Positions 40,059 to 49,137 of a DNA stretch of 64,000 bases are shown here, one piece after another. Origin of the DNA: JAEUMD01 sp036768475 (GTDB taxonomy: Bacteria > Pseudomonadota > Alphaproteobacteria > Rhizobiales > Hyphomicrobiaceae). The stretch's first letter is position 1. The number at the start of each line of letters is the position of its first letter. Location of the stretch: assembly GCA_036768475.1 (NCBI GenBank), contig DAIPMW010000015.1, positions 27,930-91,929 of the forward strand, read 5' to 3'. The translations under genes and the position numbers were made by a program. A model generated the notes under the pieces. That model saw nothing but the letters and a program-made list of their open reading frames with translations. It searched no databases and was not told the origin of the DNA.

Positions 40059-41393
40059 ATGTCCAAGACCCTCTTCATCGAACATCTCGCACCGGGCGGG
40101 CTCAAGCCCTATACGCGCAATGCGCGCACCCATTCCGCAAAGCAGATCGCCCAGATCGCCGCCAGTATCAAGGCGTTCGGCTTCAACAACCCGGTGCTCG
40201 TTGACAGGCAAGGCACCATCATCGCCGGCCATGGCCGCGTCGAAGCAGCCAAGCAACTGGGCCTCGCAACGGTGCCGGCGATCCGGCTCGAGCACCTCTC
40301 CGAGGCCGAGAAGAAGGCCTACATCCTCGCCGACAACCGGCTGGCCGAGAAGGCCGGCTGGGATCCGGAGATCCTGGCCATCGAGCTGCAGCACCTGATC
40401 GAGCTCGAGGTTGACTTCGACATCTCGGTCACGGGCTTCGAGCTGCCTGAGATCGACGTGCTGATCGACGGCCTGGAGACGAAGTCCGCCAAGGCCGATC
40501 CCGCCGACGTGGTCCCCGCGGTCGAGGGGCCGGCAGTCACGCGCTTGGGCGACCTGTGGCATATCGGCCCCCATCGCCTCATTTGCGGCGATGCGACCAC
40601 GCCTGAGACCTATGCGCGGTTACTGGCCGGTGAGCGGGCGCAGATGGTCTTCACCGACCCGCCCTACAACGTGCCGATCAATGGTCATGTTTCGGGCCTT
40701 GGCTCGGTCCAGCACCGCGAGTTTGCGATGGCCTCGGGCGAGATGAGCGAGGCTGAATTCACCCGCTTCCTCAGTGGAGTCTTCACCAACCTCATCGAGG
40801 CCTCGGTCGACGGCGCCATACACTATATCTGCATGGACTGGCGACACATGGGCGAGGTGCTGTCAGCCGCTAGCAGTCGCTACGCCCACCTGAAGAACGT
40901 CTGCGTCTGGGCCAAGACCAACGGCGGCATGGGCAGCCTCTATCGTTCCCAGCACGAACTCGTCTTCGTGTTCAAGGCCGGCACGGCCCCGCACGTCAAT
41001 AACGTCGAACTCGGCCGGCACGGGCGCTATCGCACCAACGTCTGGACCTACGCCGGCGCTAATGCCTTCAGTGCCACGCGCGAAGATGACCTCGCCATCC
41101 ACCCGACCGTGAAGCCGGTAGCGCTTGTCGCCGATGCGATTTTCGACTGCTCGCACCGTAAGGGGATTGTGCTGGATGCCTTTGCGGGCTCGGGCACCAC
41201 GCTCGTTGCCGCCCAGAAGACAGGCCGGCACGGCTATGGCATCGAACTCGACCCGCTCTACTGCGACGTGATCCTCCGGCGCATGAAGAAGCTCACCCGC
41301 CTCGAGGCCGTGCTGGCTTCGACCGGTGAGGGCTTCGATACGGTCGCCGAGGCGCGCGCCACCGAGGTTGAAGCCGAGGAGGTCGACGCATGA
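40059..41393 (+). CDS. DNA methylase with N-terminal ParB domain
   Basis: A 444-residue fusion. Residues 1-110 are a ParB/sulfiredoxin-type nuclease-like domain (PYTRNARTHSAKQIAQIAASIKAFGFNNPVLVDRQGTIIAGHGRVEAAKQLGL). From about 150 to 420 comes an N4/N6-adenine or cytosine methyltransferase with motif IV FTDPPYNV, and motif I at the C-terminal side (LDAFAGSGTTLVAAQ), so the permuted beta class. AAAGGAGATT precedes ATG 40059. Its stop overlaps the next gene (ATGA). Such fusions are common on rhizobial mobile elements and phages. No paired restriction enzyme gene is seen. Confidence 0.88.
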   Translation: MSKTLFIEHLAPGGLKPYTRNARTHSAKQIAQIAASIKAFGFNNPVLVDRQGTIIAGHGRVEAAKQLGLATVPAIRLEHLSEAEKKAYILADNRLAEKAGWDPEILAIELQHLIELEVDFDISVTGFELPEIDVLIDGLETKSAKADPADVVPAVEGPAVTRLGDLWHIGPHRLICGDATTPETYARLLAGERAQMVFTDPPYNVPINGHVSGLGSVQHREFAMASGEMSEAEFTRFLSGVFTNLIEASVDGAIHYICMDWRHMGEVLSAASSRYAHLKNVCVWAKTNGGMGSLYRSQHELVFVFKAGTAPHVNNVELGRHGRYRTNVWTYAGANAFSATREDDLAIHPTVKPVALVADAIFDCSHRKGIVLDAFAGSGTTLVAAQKTGRHGYGIELDPLYCDVILRRMKKLTRLEAVLASTGEGFDTVAEARATEVEAEEVDA

Positions 41394-41788
41394 CAAGGAA
41401 AAATTCAAAGCGGAGCGCAAAGTTCGACATCGCCAAGATGATCGACAGCCCGGTGCGCGCGATCGAAAACGGTCGCGTGAAGAAGATGTCGCCGTTCGAA
41501 GCAGAAGTGCGCCAGCACATGGTCAAGGCAGTGAAGAACAATTCGGTACCATCGATGCGCTGGCTTCTCGGGCTGGCGACCAAATACAAGCTGCTGGCCG
41601 AACCGACAGAGCCCCATACGCGCAGCGTCTTGGTGATCCCGAAGGACATCCCCGATGCCTATCAGAGGGAGATCTTCGACTTCCAGCCGGAACCGGGTGA
41701 ACGCGATTGGTACTTGCGGATCGCGATCATCATAGGGAGGTGGTTCGACGAACGCGCCAGACGCAAGGAGGAGGAAGAAAACCAATGA
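41390..41788 (+). CDS. Companion of the ParB-methylase, DUF5681-associated
   Basis: A 132-residue protein: SPFEAEVRQHMVKAVKNNSVPSMRWLLGLATKYKLLAEPTEP is a helical core with a C-terminal charged tail. It is coupled to the methylase gene (ATGA overlap) and to the following DUF5681 gene (ATGA overlap). In related elements such genes accompany methylase/DUF5681 pairs. Function unknown. Confidence 0.7.
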   Translation: MTRKNSKRSAKFDIAKMIDSPVRAIENGRVKKMSPFEAEVRQHMVKAVKNNSVPSMRWLLGLATKYKLLAEPTEPHTRSVLVIPKDIPDAYQREIFDFQPEPGERDWYLRIAIIIGRWFDERARRKEEEENQ

Positions 41789-42198
41789 ACAATGAACCGC
41801 CTTCCGCAGGCTACAAGAAGCCGCCCGCCGAGCATCAGTTCAGAAAGGGCCAATCTGGCAACCCGGGCGGTCGACCGAAGAAGTCGACCGCCAAGCGCGA
41901 TATTCTCGCGTGCGTCTTCGGCGAGAAGCAGCGCCTCAACGGCCAATCGCGCGGGGCGCGGGTTTGGTATTCGTGGCTGGAACTTCTGGTTATGGCGCTA
42001 AAGAAACGAGCGGTCTCGGGCCACGTTCCGGCCTCGAAGCTGCTCGACGAGATGTCGGACAAGTTCAGCGAGCAGGAACGACAGAACGAGCCGAGGTACG
42101 GCCTTCTCGTCATACCTGAGCGCCTCACGATGGAGGAGTGGGTGGCAAAATACTCGCCCAAAGATGACCCGCCAGACGATGTGGAACAGGTGGAGTGA
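41785..42198 (+). CDS. DUF5681 protein
   Basis: A 137-residue protein with the DUF5681 head motif HQFRKGQSGNPGGRPKKSTAKRDIL followed by a helical C-terminal half. This head is typical of phage and mobile-element proteins thought to bind DNA (terminase-small-subunit-like context). It overlaps the gene before and the possible small gene after (GTGA). Confidence 0.8.
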   Translation: MNNEPPSAGYKKPPAEHQFRKGQSGNPGGRPKKSTAKRDILACVFGEKQRLNGQSRGARVWYSWLELLVMALKKRAVSGHVPASKLLDEMSDKFSEQERQNEPRYGLLVIPERLTMEEWVAKYSPKDDPPDDVEQVE

Positions 42199-42332
42199 AC
42201 AGCAAGAAGCGCCCTCCCCCTGCTTCTCGGAGTACCAGGACAGTATTGACCGCTGACGATGTCGCCGGCCTCGACGGCTCAACTGTAGTCATTGTCGAAA
42301 TGCCCATCCCCAGGGCAAATTCTCTGAGCTGA
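42195..42332 (+). CDS. Possible small protein after DUF5681
   Basis: GTG at 42195 overlaps the DUF5681 stop (GTGA). It encodes 45 residues (MNSKKRPPPASRSTRTVLTA...), a basic N-terminus followed by DDVAGLDGSTVVIVEMP. No family recognised and no independent ribosome site, but coupling supports translation. Confidence 0.4.
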   Translation: MNSKKRPPPASRSTRTVLTADDVAGLDGSTVVIVEMPIPRANSLS

Positions 42333-42445
42333 TCGCCCGGTTCACGCGTACGATCAACCAGTCGAAGAGAGCGCTTTCGCAGGTTGAACACCGACGTAGC
42401 GATTGAATGTGCGGCAGGCAGGTGGGGGGATTGTAGTGAGGTCGT

Positions 42446-42590
42446 TTGCGTGTGGCGTTCGACCCGCTCTATTGCGATTTACTTATCTGTCGCTTTGAAG
42501 CCTTCAGCAGCAAGTGCGCACGGCTTGCCGGTGCGGGTGAATACTTCGAGGTCGTCGCGGTCGAGAGAGAGCGCAAAAGCGAATGCATCA
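42446..42590 (+). pseudogene. C-terminal fragment of a second ParB-type methylase
   Basis: The frame reads VAFDPLYCDLLICRFEAFSSKCARLAGAGEYFEVVAVERERK. It parallels the methylase C-terminus at 41236-41360 (GIELDPLYCDVILRRMKKL ... ASTGEGFDTVAEARATE). Only this tail remains, so a second methylase gene once ended here. Bases 42591-42898 hold no gene. Confidence 0.6.
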
Positions 42591-42898
42591 GCTTCAGGTT
42601 CCTACACTCGTTGCATGCAAAGTCGATCGGAAATGTGCGCTCGGATGCATCGAAGGCGTCCGTAGCCAAAAAAATCGCTAAAGCTGTTCTTACAAGTCTC
42701 AACACTTCGGCTTTTTTTGTGCGACACACATTTTCTATGAAACCGCACTTCGCATAACTCGCCTTATCGATGTATTCGGTGCCCGCTTAACGCGCTGCCG
42801 CCAAGATCTCCGCCGAGCATTGCTTGCTCGTTCAGTCGCAGAAGCATCATCGACACGAGTCATTGTCGTCATAGTGCCTGCTGGCAATTGGGTAAGTG

Positions 42899-43102
42899 TC
42901 ATTTCGATCTTGACGGCACAACATTCTCGCCCAACGCATAGCGCTTCGGATCTGAGACAAATTTCTCATGGCAGGCGCGCGAGCAGAAAAAATATGCCCA
43001 GCCGGCATAGTCTTCGTGATCCACCACCTGATCCAGATTCAAAGACCTGCCACAAACCGGGTCCTTGATCGCTATCTCTTTGTCATTTTGGAAGTCGATC
43101 AT
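42899..43102 (-). CDS. YHS-domain metal-binding protein
   Basis: A 67-residue YHS protein: DPVCGRSLNLDQVVDHEDYAGWAYFFCSRACHEKFVSDPKRYAL, with the Cys residues of the YHS/TRASH zinc-ribbon (DPVCG, CSRAC). Such domains bind copper, silver or zinc. Its start overlaps the FabI stop by one base, so it is the last gene of the nine-gene operon. Confidence 0.88.
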   Translation of the reverse strand: MIDFQNDKEIAIKDPVCGRSLNLDQVVDHEDYAGWAYFFCSRACHEKFVSDPKRYALGENVVPSRSK

Positions 43103-43914
43103 CAGTGAAACACCATACCTTCAACGTGAAAACCGGCGTCAACGTGGAGTGTTTCGCCTGTGATGGCGCTTGTATAGTCACTAGCTAGCATCAACGCGGC
43201 GCGTCCTACTTCACACGCATCAACGGTGCGCCGCAGCGGCGCCTTGCGCACAGTCTCATTCAAGAGTTCGTCGAAATGCTCAATACCTGACGCGGCGCGC
43301 GTCGCGACGGCGCCTGCCGAGATGGCATTGACCCGGATCGAGCGACGGCCCAACTCGTGAGCGAGGTAACGGACAGCGGCCTCCAGGGACGCTTTGACTG
43401 GGCCCATCACATTGTAGTGGTCAACGACCTTTTCCGCGCCATAATAGGTCATCGCTATGAGGCTTCCGCCATTGGCCATGAGCGATTCAGCGTATTTCGC
43501 CATGCGGATGAATGAATATACCGAAATCAACATCGATTCTGAGAACCCTTCTGCCGAACAGTCAGTCAAACGGCCGTGCAGATCCTCCTTTCGCGCCCAG
43601 GCAATCGAATGAAGTAAGAAGTCCAGTCGGCCCCACCGTGTCTGAATTTCAGCAAAGACGGCTTCCATTTCACCGGACTTGCCCACGTTACACGGCAGCA
43701 AGAGTTCGGCTTCCACCCGTTTGGCCAGAGGCTCCACGTGTGGCAGCGCCTTATCGTTCAGGTACGTAAGCGCGAGGTCGGCTCCGGCATTGCGAAAGTG
43801 CTGCGCGGCCGACCAAGCCAGGCTGTGTTCGTTAGCGACGCCGACCACCAAGCCCTTACGGCCACTCATGTCGATGATTTCACGCGGTGCGCCCTGTGAC
43901 AGAAGCTGCGTCAT
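43102..43914 (-). CDS. fabI: Enoyl-[acyl-carrier-protein] reductase FabI
   Basis: A 270-residue short-chain reductase. The FabI cofactor loop is GRKGLVVGVANEHSLAWS and the catalytic Tyr-X6-Lys is in DHYNVMGPVKASLE. It reduces trans-2-enoyl-ACP with NAD(P)H in fatty-acid synthesis. This is an accessory copy in a stress/polyester cluster, so it may serve membrane remodelling or a non-housekeeping pathway. AAGGAA lies before ATG 43914; longer frames run into the flavoprotein gene. Confidence 0.88.
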   Translation of the reverse strand: MTQLLSQGAPREIIDMSGRKGLVVGVANEHSLAWSAAQHFRNAGADLALTYLNDKALPHVEPLAKRVEAELLLPCNVGKSGEMEAVFAEIQTRWGRLDFLLHSIAWARKEDLHGRLTDCSAEGFSESMLISVYSFIRMAKYAESLMANGGSLIAMTYYGAEKVVDHYNVMGPVKASLEAAVRYLAHELGRRSIRVNAISAGAVATRAASGIEHFDELLNETVRKAPLRRTVDACEVGRAALMLASDYTSAITGETLHVDAGFHVEGMVFH

Positions 43915-43933
43915 CACTCGTATTCCTTTCTTG

Positions 43934-45106
43934 TCAGTGGACTGCGGTGGCCTGCAGGTCGGTTTGGCATTGACACCACACGCAATGGCAATCGACGTGA
44001 TCGCAGCTGCGGTCTCGGAGTGGCGCACGGTAGCGAAACCTTGCAAGCGGGAACAAGAACCGACTGAGCATCGAGGGCCGGTAGAAGCGCCGAAGTACGA
44101 GACGGGTGTCACGCCGACTGAGCGCCCGTGCCGCGGTGCGCCGCCCCCGTTCGCCGATCAGATTGAAAAGGAATCGGTTGACGGTACCGGCGCGCAGAAG
44201 CGGCTGTAACTCGCGGCGCCAAAGGATTGTGTAGTCCACGTCGTCAAGAATGCTTCGGGCCGCCAGCAGACCGGATCGAATGGCATAACGCATGCCGAAG
44301 CCGGCCAGCGCATCCTGGAAGCCCGCCTGCTCCCCGATCACGGGGTGTCCTCCCTGCATAGCGGTCCGCGGCAATCGGAAATTGGCGAATCCACCGAAGG
44401 GCCGCGGGTTGCGCATTTCCAGATCGACGCGTTCGCGGAAGGCGGTGACCGTTCGATTAAGGTATTCCTGCTGGTGTTTGAATCCGGTGAAAAGGCAGGC
44501 TGCAACGGTGCCGCGACCGCCATAGATGAGGAGATAGGCGTAGCCGAGCGGCGCTAGGTCGTTGTCGAGGATGAGCCAAGCTCCATTGGGCAGGCCTGAA
44601 TCGAACACATAACCGACTGCGATGGCATCGGCGCGGCGTGGACCGATCGCGAGGACCGTCGTACCTAGCGCTACGCTTGCCCGTTCCCCTAGCCTGACGT
44701 CGACGCCCGCCGCGAGGGCCTGGCGCAACAGACTGTGGTCCAGACTTCCTTCTCCCGTCCCTCGTCGGAGGAGATAGAACAGAGGCTGCCGGCTCTGGAT
44801 CGAATACGAATCGCCGCGGGAGTCGTAGACTGTGCCCTGCGAGACAGCGTGATGTTCGAACGACGTTTGGATTCCGACGGCGGCAAGCTCATCGAGCACA
44901 TCTTGCTCATCACTCCAGTTTTCTAGGCCCTGGAAGTCGCCGTGAAACCGCATTCCGACATCCCTATGCCATTCCCGCACGACCACATGGCGCCCAGCAC
45001 GGGCAAGTGCAATCGCGCAGGCAAGCCCGGCCGGACCCGCTCCGACCACTGTCACTGGGCTAGCGCTTTCATTTCGGACGTCGGTGCGGCGTTCGTACGT
45101 GATCAT
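43934..45106 (-). CDS. FAD-dependent oxidoreductase, geranylgeranyl-reductase-like
   Basis: A 390-residue flavoprotein: SPVTVVGAGPAGLACAIALARAGRHVVVRE is the Rossmann/FAD motif at about 17-45. LPNGAWLILDNDLAPLGYAYLLIYGGRGTVA and HPVIGEQAGFQDALAGFGMRYAIRSGLLAA match the GG-reductase/FixC-like class. The substrate is unknown. The C-terminal 25 residues contain a dense cysteine/histidine cluster (CDHVDCHCVWCQC) that is not part of the fold. It lies between the PHA synthase-like gene and fabI, with gaps of 7 and 19 bases. Confidence 0.82.
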   Translation of the reverse strand: MITYERRTDVRNESASPVTVVGAGPAGLACAIALARAGRHVVVREWHRDVGMRFHGDFQGLENWSDEQDVLDELAAVGIQTSFEHHAVSQGTVYDSRGDSYSIQSRQPLFYLLRRGTGEGSLDHSLLRQALAAGVDVRLGERASVALGTTVLAIGPRRADAIAVGYVFDSGLPNGAWLILDNDLAPLGYAYLLIYGGRGTVAACLFTGFKHQQEYLNRTVTAFRERVDLEMRNPRPFGGFANFRLPRTAMQGGHPVIGEQAGFQDALAGFGMRYAIRSGLLAARSILDDVDYTILWRRELQPLLRAGTVNRFLFNLIGERGRRTAARALSRRDTRLVLRRFYRPSMLSRFLFPLARFRYRAPLRDRSCDHVDCHCVWCQCQTDLQATAVH

Positions 45107-45113
45107 CACTGCC

Positions 45114-46898
45114 TCATGCCTGGAGGACATAGGTTCCCGGTGCATTCTCCAGAACCGCATATCCGTCTTGGGGAGCACCCATCGTCGGGTGAGGCATCTG
45201 GCTGGAGGAATGCCGCGCGAGCCACTTCTGCCAGCACGGCCACCACGAGCCGTCGTGATGCATAGCGCGCTCCTGCCAGCGATCAGGGTCGACATAGGCT
45301 GCCAAATCCTCATGTGTGGCAATCTGGTGAAAGCGCTTCGAATTTCCCGGCGGGTTGACGATCCCGGCATTGTGACCCCCATTCGACAGCACGAAGGTCA
45401 CATCGGCGTTGGTTTGCGCATGGATCTTGTAGACCGACCGCCACGGTGCAACGTGGTCGGAAAGCGTGCTCACGGCAAAAATGGGAATGCGAATGTCGCG
45501 CAATGAAATCGGCCGGCCGTCTACACAGTAGCGATCGTCTGCCAAATCATTGTCCAGGAACAGTTGTCTCAAGTATTCTGAGTGCATTCGCGCCGGCATA
45601 CGTGTGGCATCGGCATTCCAAGCCATGAGATCGAACATGGGCTGGCGCCGTCCCATCAGGTAGCTTTGCACCATGGCAGACCAAATAAGATCATTGGAGC
45701 GCAGCAACTGAAATGCGCCGGCCATCTGCCTGGATTCCAGGTAACCCCTATCGGCCATAAGGTCTTCAAGAAAACGTATTTGCGCCTCGTCGATAAACAA
45801 CATCAGTTCACCGGCCTCCGTGAAATCCGTTTGGGCGGCAAAAAGTGTCATACCTGCCAGGCGATGATCGCTGTCGCGGGCCATAGCCGCAGCAGCAATA
45901 GACAATAGGGTGCCTCCGAGGCAGTAGCCGACACCGTGGATGGGCCGGCCTGGCACCACTTTTCGAACCACATCGAGCGCAGCCATAACGCCGAGCCGAA
46001 AATAGTCCTCCAGCCCAAGGTCGCGGTCTGCAATGCTGGGGTTTTTCCATGAGACCATGAAAACGGTATGGCCCTTATCGACGAGATATCTCACCAAAGA
46101 GTTCTCGGGACTGAGGTCGAGAATGTAATATTTCATGATCCATGCTGGGATAATCAGGATCGGCTCGGGATAAGTGTTATCCGTCGCTGGTGCGTACTGA
46201 ATGAGTTCAATTAAGCTGTTGCGAAAAATGACGCGTCCCGGTGTGGTGGCTATGTTGCGGCCGACCTGGTAGTCTTCTGTTCCAACTGGCGGCTCATCGC
46301 TGGCATGGCGCCGCAAATCTTCCATCAAATGCACGGCACCGCTAACGAAATTCTGGCCAACACTTGCGAACGCTTCGGCCTGAACCTCGGGATTTGTTGC
46401 AGGAGAGTTTGCGGGAGACATCACATCGAGCACCTGTCGCGCAACAAAGGACACGATGTCTTCATGGTGCCTGGAGAGACCGGGAACATTCGTGGTCGCA
46501 TCCTGCCACCACTGTTGTGTTAGCAGAAAGCCCTGATAGATTTGTAGATAGGGCCAGTGTTGCCACGCCTCATTCTCAAAGCGCTTATCCTGCGGCAAAG
46601 GTTCGATGCACGATCCACAGGACGGATCAAGACACGACCTGATGCAGTATCCAAGGTATTGCGACCACGCGTGTTGGGCTTTGAGCACCAAATCTCTCTG
46701 CTTGTCGCACGAAAATAACAGATGCTGGGCCCAATCGATGTACGCTAGGCTCAGCGCAACTTGTGAAAGGCCTCCTGTCAATCGCCCGAGCGCGGCGTGC
46801 ATTGGGCGATCCAAAGCCAGCTGAGATGGATCGTCACAACAGATGCACGCTAAGTGCGTGGCATCTTTGGCTATGATATTCGTCGTTCGATCGAGCAT
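45114..46898 (-). CDS. phaC: PhaC-family poly(3-hydroxyalkanoate) synthase
   Basis: A 594-residue class I PHA synthase-like protein: IYQGFLLTQQWWQDA, then QYAPATDNTYPEPILIIPAWIMKYYILDLSPENSLVRYLV. The lipase-like box is VGYCLGGTL with its catalytic Cys. The Asp lies in LSDHVAPWRSVYKIH and the His in SNGGHNAGIVNPP. It polymerises 3-hydroxyacyl-CoA. It is 3 bases after the phosphate acyltransferase gene. The N-terminus carries several extra cysteines (CICCDD, CIRSCLDPSCGSC), unusual for the family. Confidence 0.88.
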   Translation of the reverse strand: MLDRTTNIIAKDATHLACICCDDPSQLALDRPMHAALGRLTGGLSQVALSLAYIDWAQHLLFSCDKQRDLVLKAQHAWSQYLGYCIRSCLDPSCGSCIEPLPQDKRFENEAWQHWPYLQIYQGFLLTQQWWQDATTNVPGLSRHHEDIVSFVARQVLDVMSPANSPATNPEVQAEAFASVGQNFVSGAVHLMEDLRRHASDEPPVGTEDYQVGRNIATTPGRVIFRNSLIELIQYAPATDNTYPEPILIIPAWIMKYYILDLSPENSLVRYLVDKGHTVFMVSWKNPSIADRDLGLEDYFRLGVMAALDVVRKVVPGRPIHGVGYCLGGTLLSIAAAAMARDSDHRLAGMTLFAAQTDFTEAGELMLFIDEAQIRFLEDLMADRGYLESRQMAGAFQLLRSNDLIWSAMVQSYLMGRRQPMFDLMAWNADATRMPARMHSEYLRQLFLDNDLADDRYCVDGRPISLRDIRIPIFAVSTLSDHVAPWRSVYKIHAQTNADVTFVLSNGGHNAGIVNPPGNSKRFHQIATHEDLAAYVDPDRWQERAMHHDGSWWPCWQKWLARHSSSQMPHPTMGAPQDGYAVLENAPGTYVLQA

Positions 46899-46901
46899 CG
46901 C

Positions 46902-47912
46902 TTACACTCCGACCGGGCAGCAGGCGCTTTCGGGCTGAGCAGCGCAGTGTATGGCGGAACCCGATTCGGTCTCTGCGTTATATCCTTCCTCTACCCTCGC
47001 GAAACGGCGCATCAAGACCGCCACCGCCAAGGCAGCCAGCCGCGCAGCTAGCGGATCAGCACGCGAAGAAAGGGCCACTGGTGCAGACAAACCCATGACA
47101 ACGCCCGCTGCTTTTGCACCAGCAAGATACTCCAGGTTCTTTGCCAGGATGTTGCCCGAGATCAGATCGGGGACCAGCAGGATGTCGGCATCACCAGCTA
47201 CCTCCGAAACAATGCCCTTCTCGTACGCAGCGCCTGCCGATATCGCATTGTCGAACGCCAATGGACCATCGACGATCGCACCGGCAATCTGGCCCCGCTT
47301 GCTCATGAGTGTGAGGCTCGCCGCATCTAGGGTCGAAATGATAGCTGGATTGACGGTTTCAATGGCGGAGAGGACTGCAGCTTTCGGGAGGTCAACCCCG
47401 ATAAGGTGGAGTAGCTCAATTGCATTTTCGAGGATCTGTGCCTTGGCCATCAAATCCGGTGCGATGTTGATCGCGGCGTCGGTCACAGCAAGAAGCTTCG
47501 GATAGGTTGGCACATCGACGATGAAGACGTGGCTCACGCGCTTGTCGGGACGCCTGAGGCCGCTTTTCGAATCGAGCAATGCTCTCATCAGAGTGTCGGT
47601 GTGGATTCTCCCCTTCATCACCGCATCTGCATCGCCGGATTTCACCAGCTCGACCGCGCGAGCGGCCACCATGCTGTGGTCATCGATCGCCATGATATCG
47701 TTGCCCGAGACCTTCACCCGCGCATCGTTTGCACTCTTGAGGATCGCATCGGGATTGCCAATGAGAACCGCTTCAATGAGACCAAGCGACGTTGCGTCTT
47801 GTACAGTCTTGAGCACCAGACCCTGATCTGCCGCCGCCACGGCCACGCGGATCGGCGGCTTCCCTTTGGCGCGCACAATCAGATCGTCCATATTTTCAGG
47901 AAACTTGGCCAT
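46902..47912 (-). CDS. Phosphate acetyl/butyryltransferase (Ptb-like)
   Basis: A 336-residue phosphotransacylase: IRVAVAAADQGLVLKTVQDATSLGLIEAVLIGN, ADAVMKGRIHTDTLMRALL, DAAINIAPDLMAKAQILENAIEL, GAIVDGPLAFDNAIS, DILLVPDLISGNILAKNL. It makes acyl phosphate from acyl-CoA, feeding the acetate kinase encoded directly upstream (17-base overlap). The pair regenerates ATP by substrate-level phosphorylation. The last residues (CAAQPESACCPVGV) form an unusual Cys-rich tail. Confidence 0.85.
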   Translation of the reverse strand: MAKFPENMDDLIVRAKGKPPIRVAVAAADQGLVLKTVQDATSLGLIEAVLIGNPDAILKSANDARVKVSGNDIMAIDDHSMVAARAVELVKSGDADAVMKGRIHTDTLMRALLDSKSGLRRPDKRVSHVFIVDVPTYPKLLAVTDAAINIAPDLMAKAQILENAIELLHLIGVDLPKAAVLSAIETVNPAIISTLDAASLTLMSKRGQIAGAIVDGPLAFDNAISAGAAYEKGIVSEVAGDADILLVPDLISGNILAKNLEYLAGAKAAGVVMGLSAPVALSSRADPLAARLAALAVAVLMRRFARVEEGYNAETESGSAIHCAAQPESACCPVGV

Positions 47913-49125
47913 AGACGTAGGCCTCTCCAGGCTGATGCGATGCGCGTAGCACATTGCTCGTGTGTCGGGCGATCATGAGTTCTTCATCGGTAGGGAACGT
48001 CTCGATGCGCACCTGGCTCGTTGGCGCCGAAATGACGTGCTCTTGGGCCTCATTACGAGCGCCATCGACTGCAAGTCCGAGATGGCCGAGGCCTTCACAA
48101 ATGCGAGCGCGAATCTCAGGCGAGTTGGCGCCGATGCCCCCGGTGAATATCACACGATCAACGCCGCCAAGCGAAGCCGTCAATCCGGCCAGATGTCGCC
48201 GGGCATGGTGACAAAAATAGTCAATCGCCTCGACCGCTTCCTGCTTTTCCGGGTGTGCGAGAAGATCGGATACGTCGCGGCTCAAGCCTGAGATCCCCAG
48301 CAAACCTGATTGCTCGTAAAGCATGCGCTGCAGCTCCTGCGGCGACATCCCCCGTTCGATCAGGAGATGCAGCAGAATACCGGCGTCAAGATCGCCGGGC
48401 CGCGTCCCCATTGGCAGGCCCGCGAGCGTGCTGAAGCCCATGGACGTTTCAACGCTGCGGGCGTTTCTGATCGCTGCCATGGAGGCCCCGTTGCCAAGAT
48501 GAGCCGCGATTATTCGGCCGCTGGCTGCCTGCGTTCCGTCATTCCGCCTGATCTCCTCCACAACGTACTCGTAGGACAGGCCGTGAAACCCGTAACGTCT
48601 GATCCCATCATCCTGAAAGCGGCGCGGCAGGGCCGTCAGCTGTGCCACGCGAGGCAGGCGGCGATGAAAGGCGGTGTCAAAGCATGCAATCTGTTTGAGG
48701 TCCGGGCGTCGCAACCGGATGGCCGTGATCCCAGCGAGATTGTGCGGCAGGTGCAGCGGCGCCAGCGGGATCAAACGCTTCAGCCGGGCTTCGAGTGCTG
48801 GCGTCACGCGAAGGGGGCAATCGCACTCAGGCCCTCCATGGACGACACGGTGTCCGACAGCAATGAGGCTTGATTCGCTCGCTTGTTCTTCGATCCACGC
48901 GAGAAGCAAATCCAGGGCAACGATGTGGTTGGGAAGTTCTGCCCTCTCTTCAACCAAGAGCTGCCCTTCCCTGTTCTTTACTACGAAGCGCCCCGTTTCC
49001 AGTCCGATACGCTGAAGCGAGCCCGAGAAAATTCGCTGCGGCTCGTTCCGGAACAGATCGAAGGCGGCAAATTTGACGCTCGACGACCCGCTATTGATGA
49101 CCAGAACCGAAGGGCTCGCAACCAT
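47896..49125 (-). CDS. ackA: Acetate kinase
   Basis: A 409-residue acetate/propionate kinase: SVLVINSGSSSVKFAAFDL, HRVVHGG, CFDTAFHRRLPRVAQLTALPR, RYGFHGLSYEYV, AHLGNGASMAAI, GGVDRVIFTGGIGANSPEIR. ATG 49125 is chosen; a TTG at 49137 would add four residues. With the overlapping phosphate acyltransferase it forms the classic acetyl-CoA to acetate route. Its placement with PhaC and DUF3141 suggests low-oxygen or redox-stress energy metabolism. Confidence 0.9.
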   Translation of the reverse strand: MVASPSVLVINSGSSSVKFAAFDLFRNEPQRIFSGSLQRIGLETGRFVVKNREGQLLVEERAELPNHIVALDLLLAWIEEQASESSLIAVGHRVVHGGPECDCPLRVTPALEARLKRLIPLAPLHLPHNLAGITAIRLRRPDLKQIACFDTAFHRRLPRVAQLTALPRRFQDDGIRRYGFHGLSYEYVVEEIRRNDGTQAASGRIIAAHLGNGASMAAIRNARSVETSMGFSTLAGLPMGTRPGDLDAGILLHLLIERGMSPQELQRMLYEQSGLLGISGLSRDVSDLLAHPEKQEAVEAIDYFCHHARRHLAGLTASLGGVDRVIFTGGIGANSPEIRARICEGLGHLGLAVDGARNEAQEHVISAPTSQVRIETFPTDEELMIARHTSNVLRASHQPGEAYVYGQVS

Positions 49126-49137
49126 GGGCTTTCTCAA

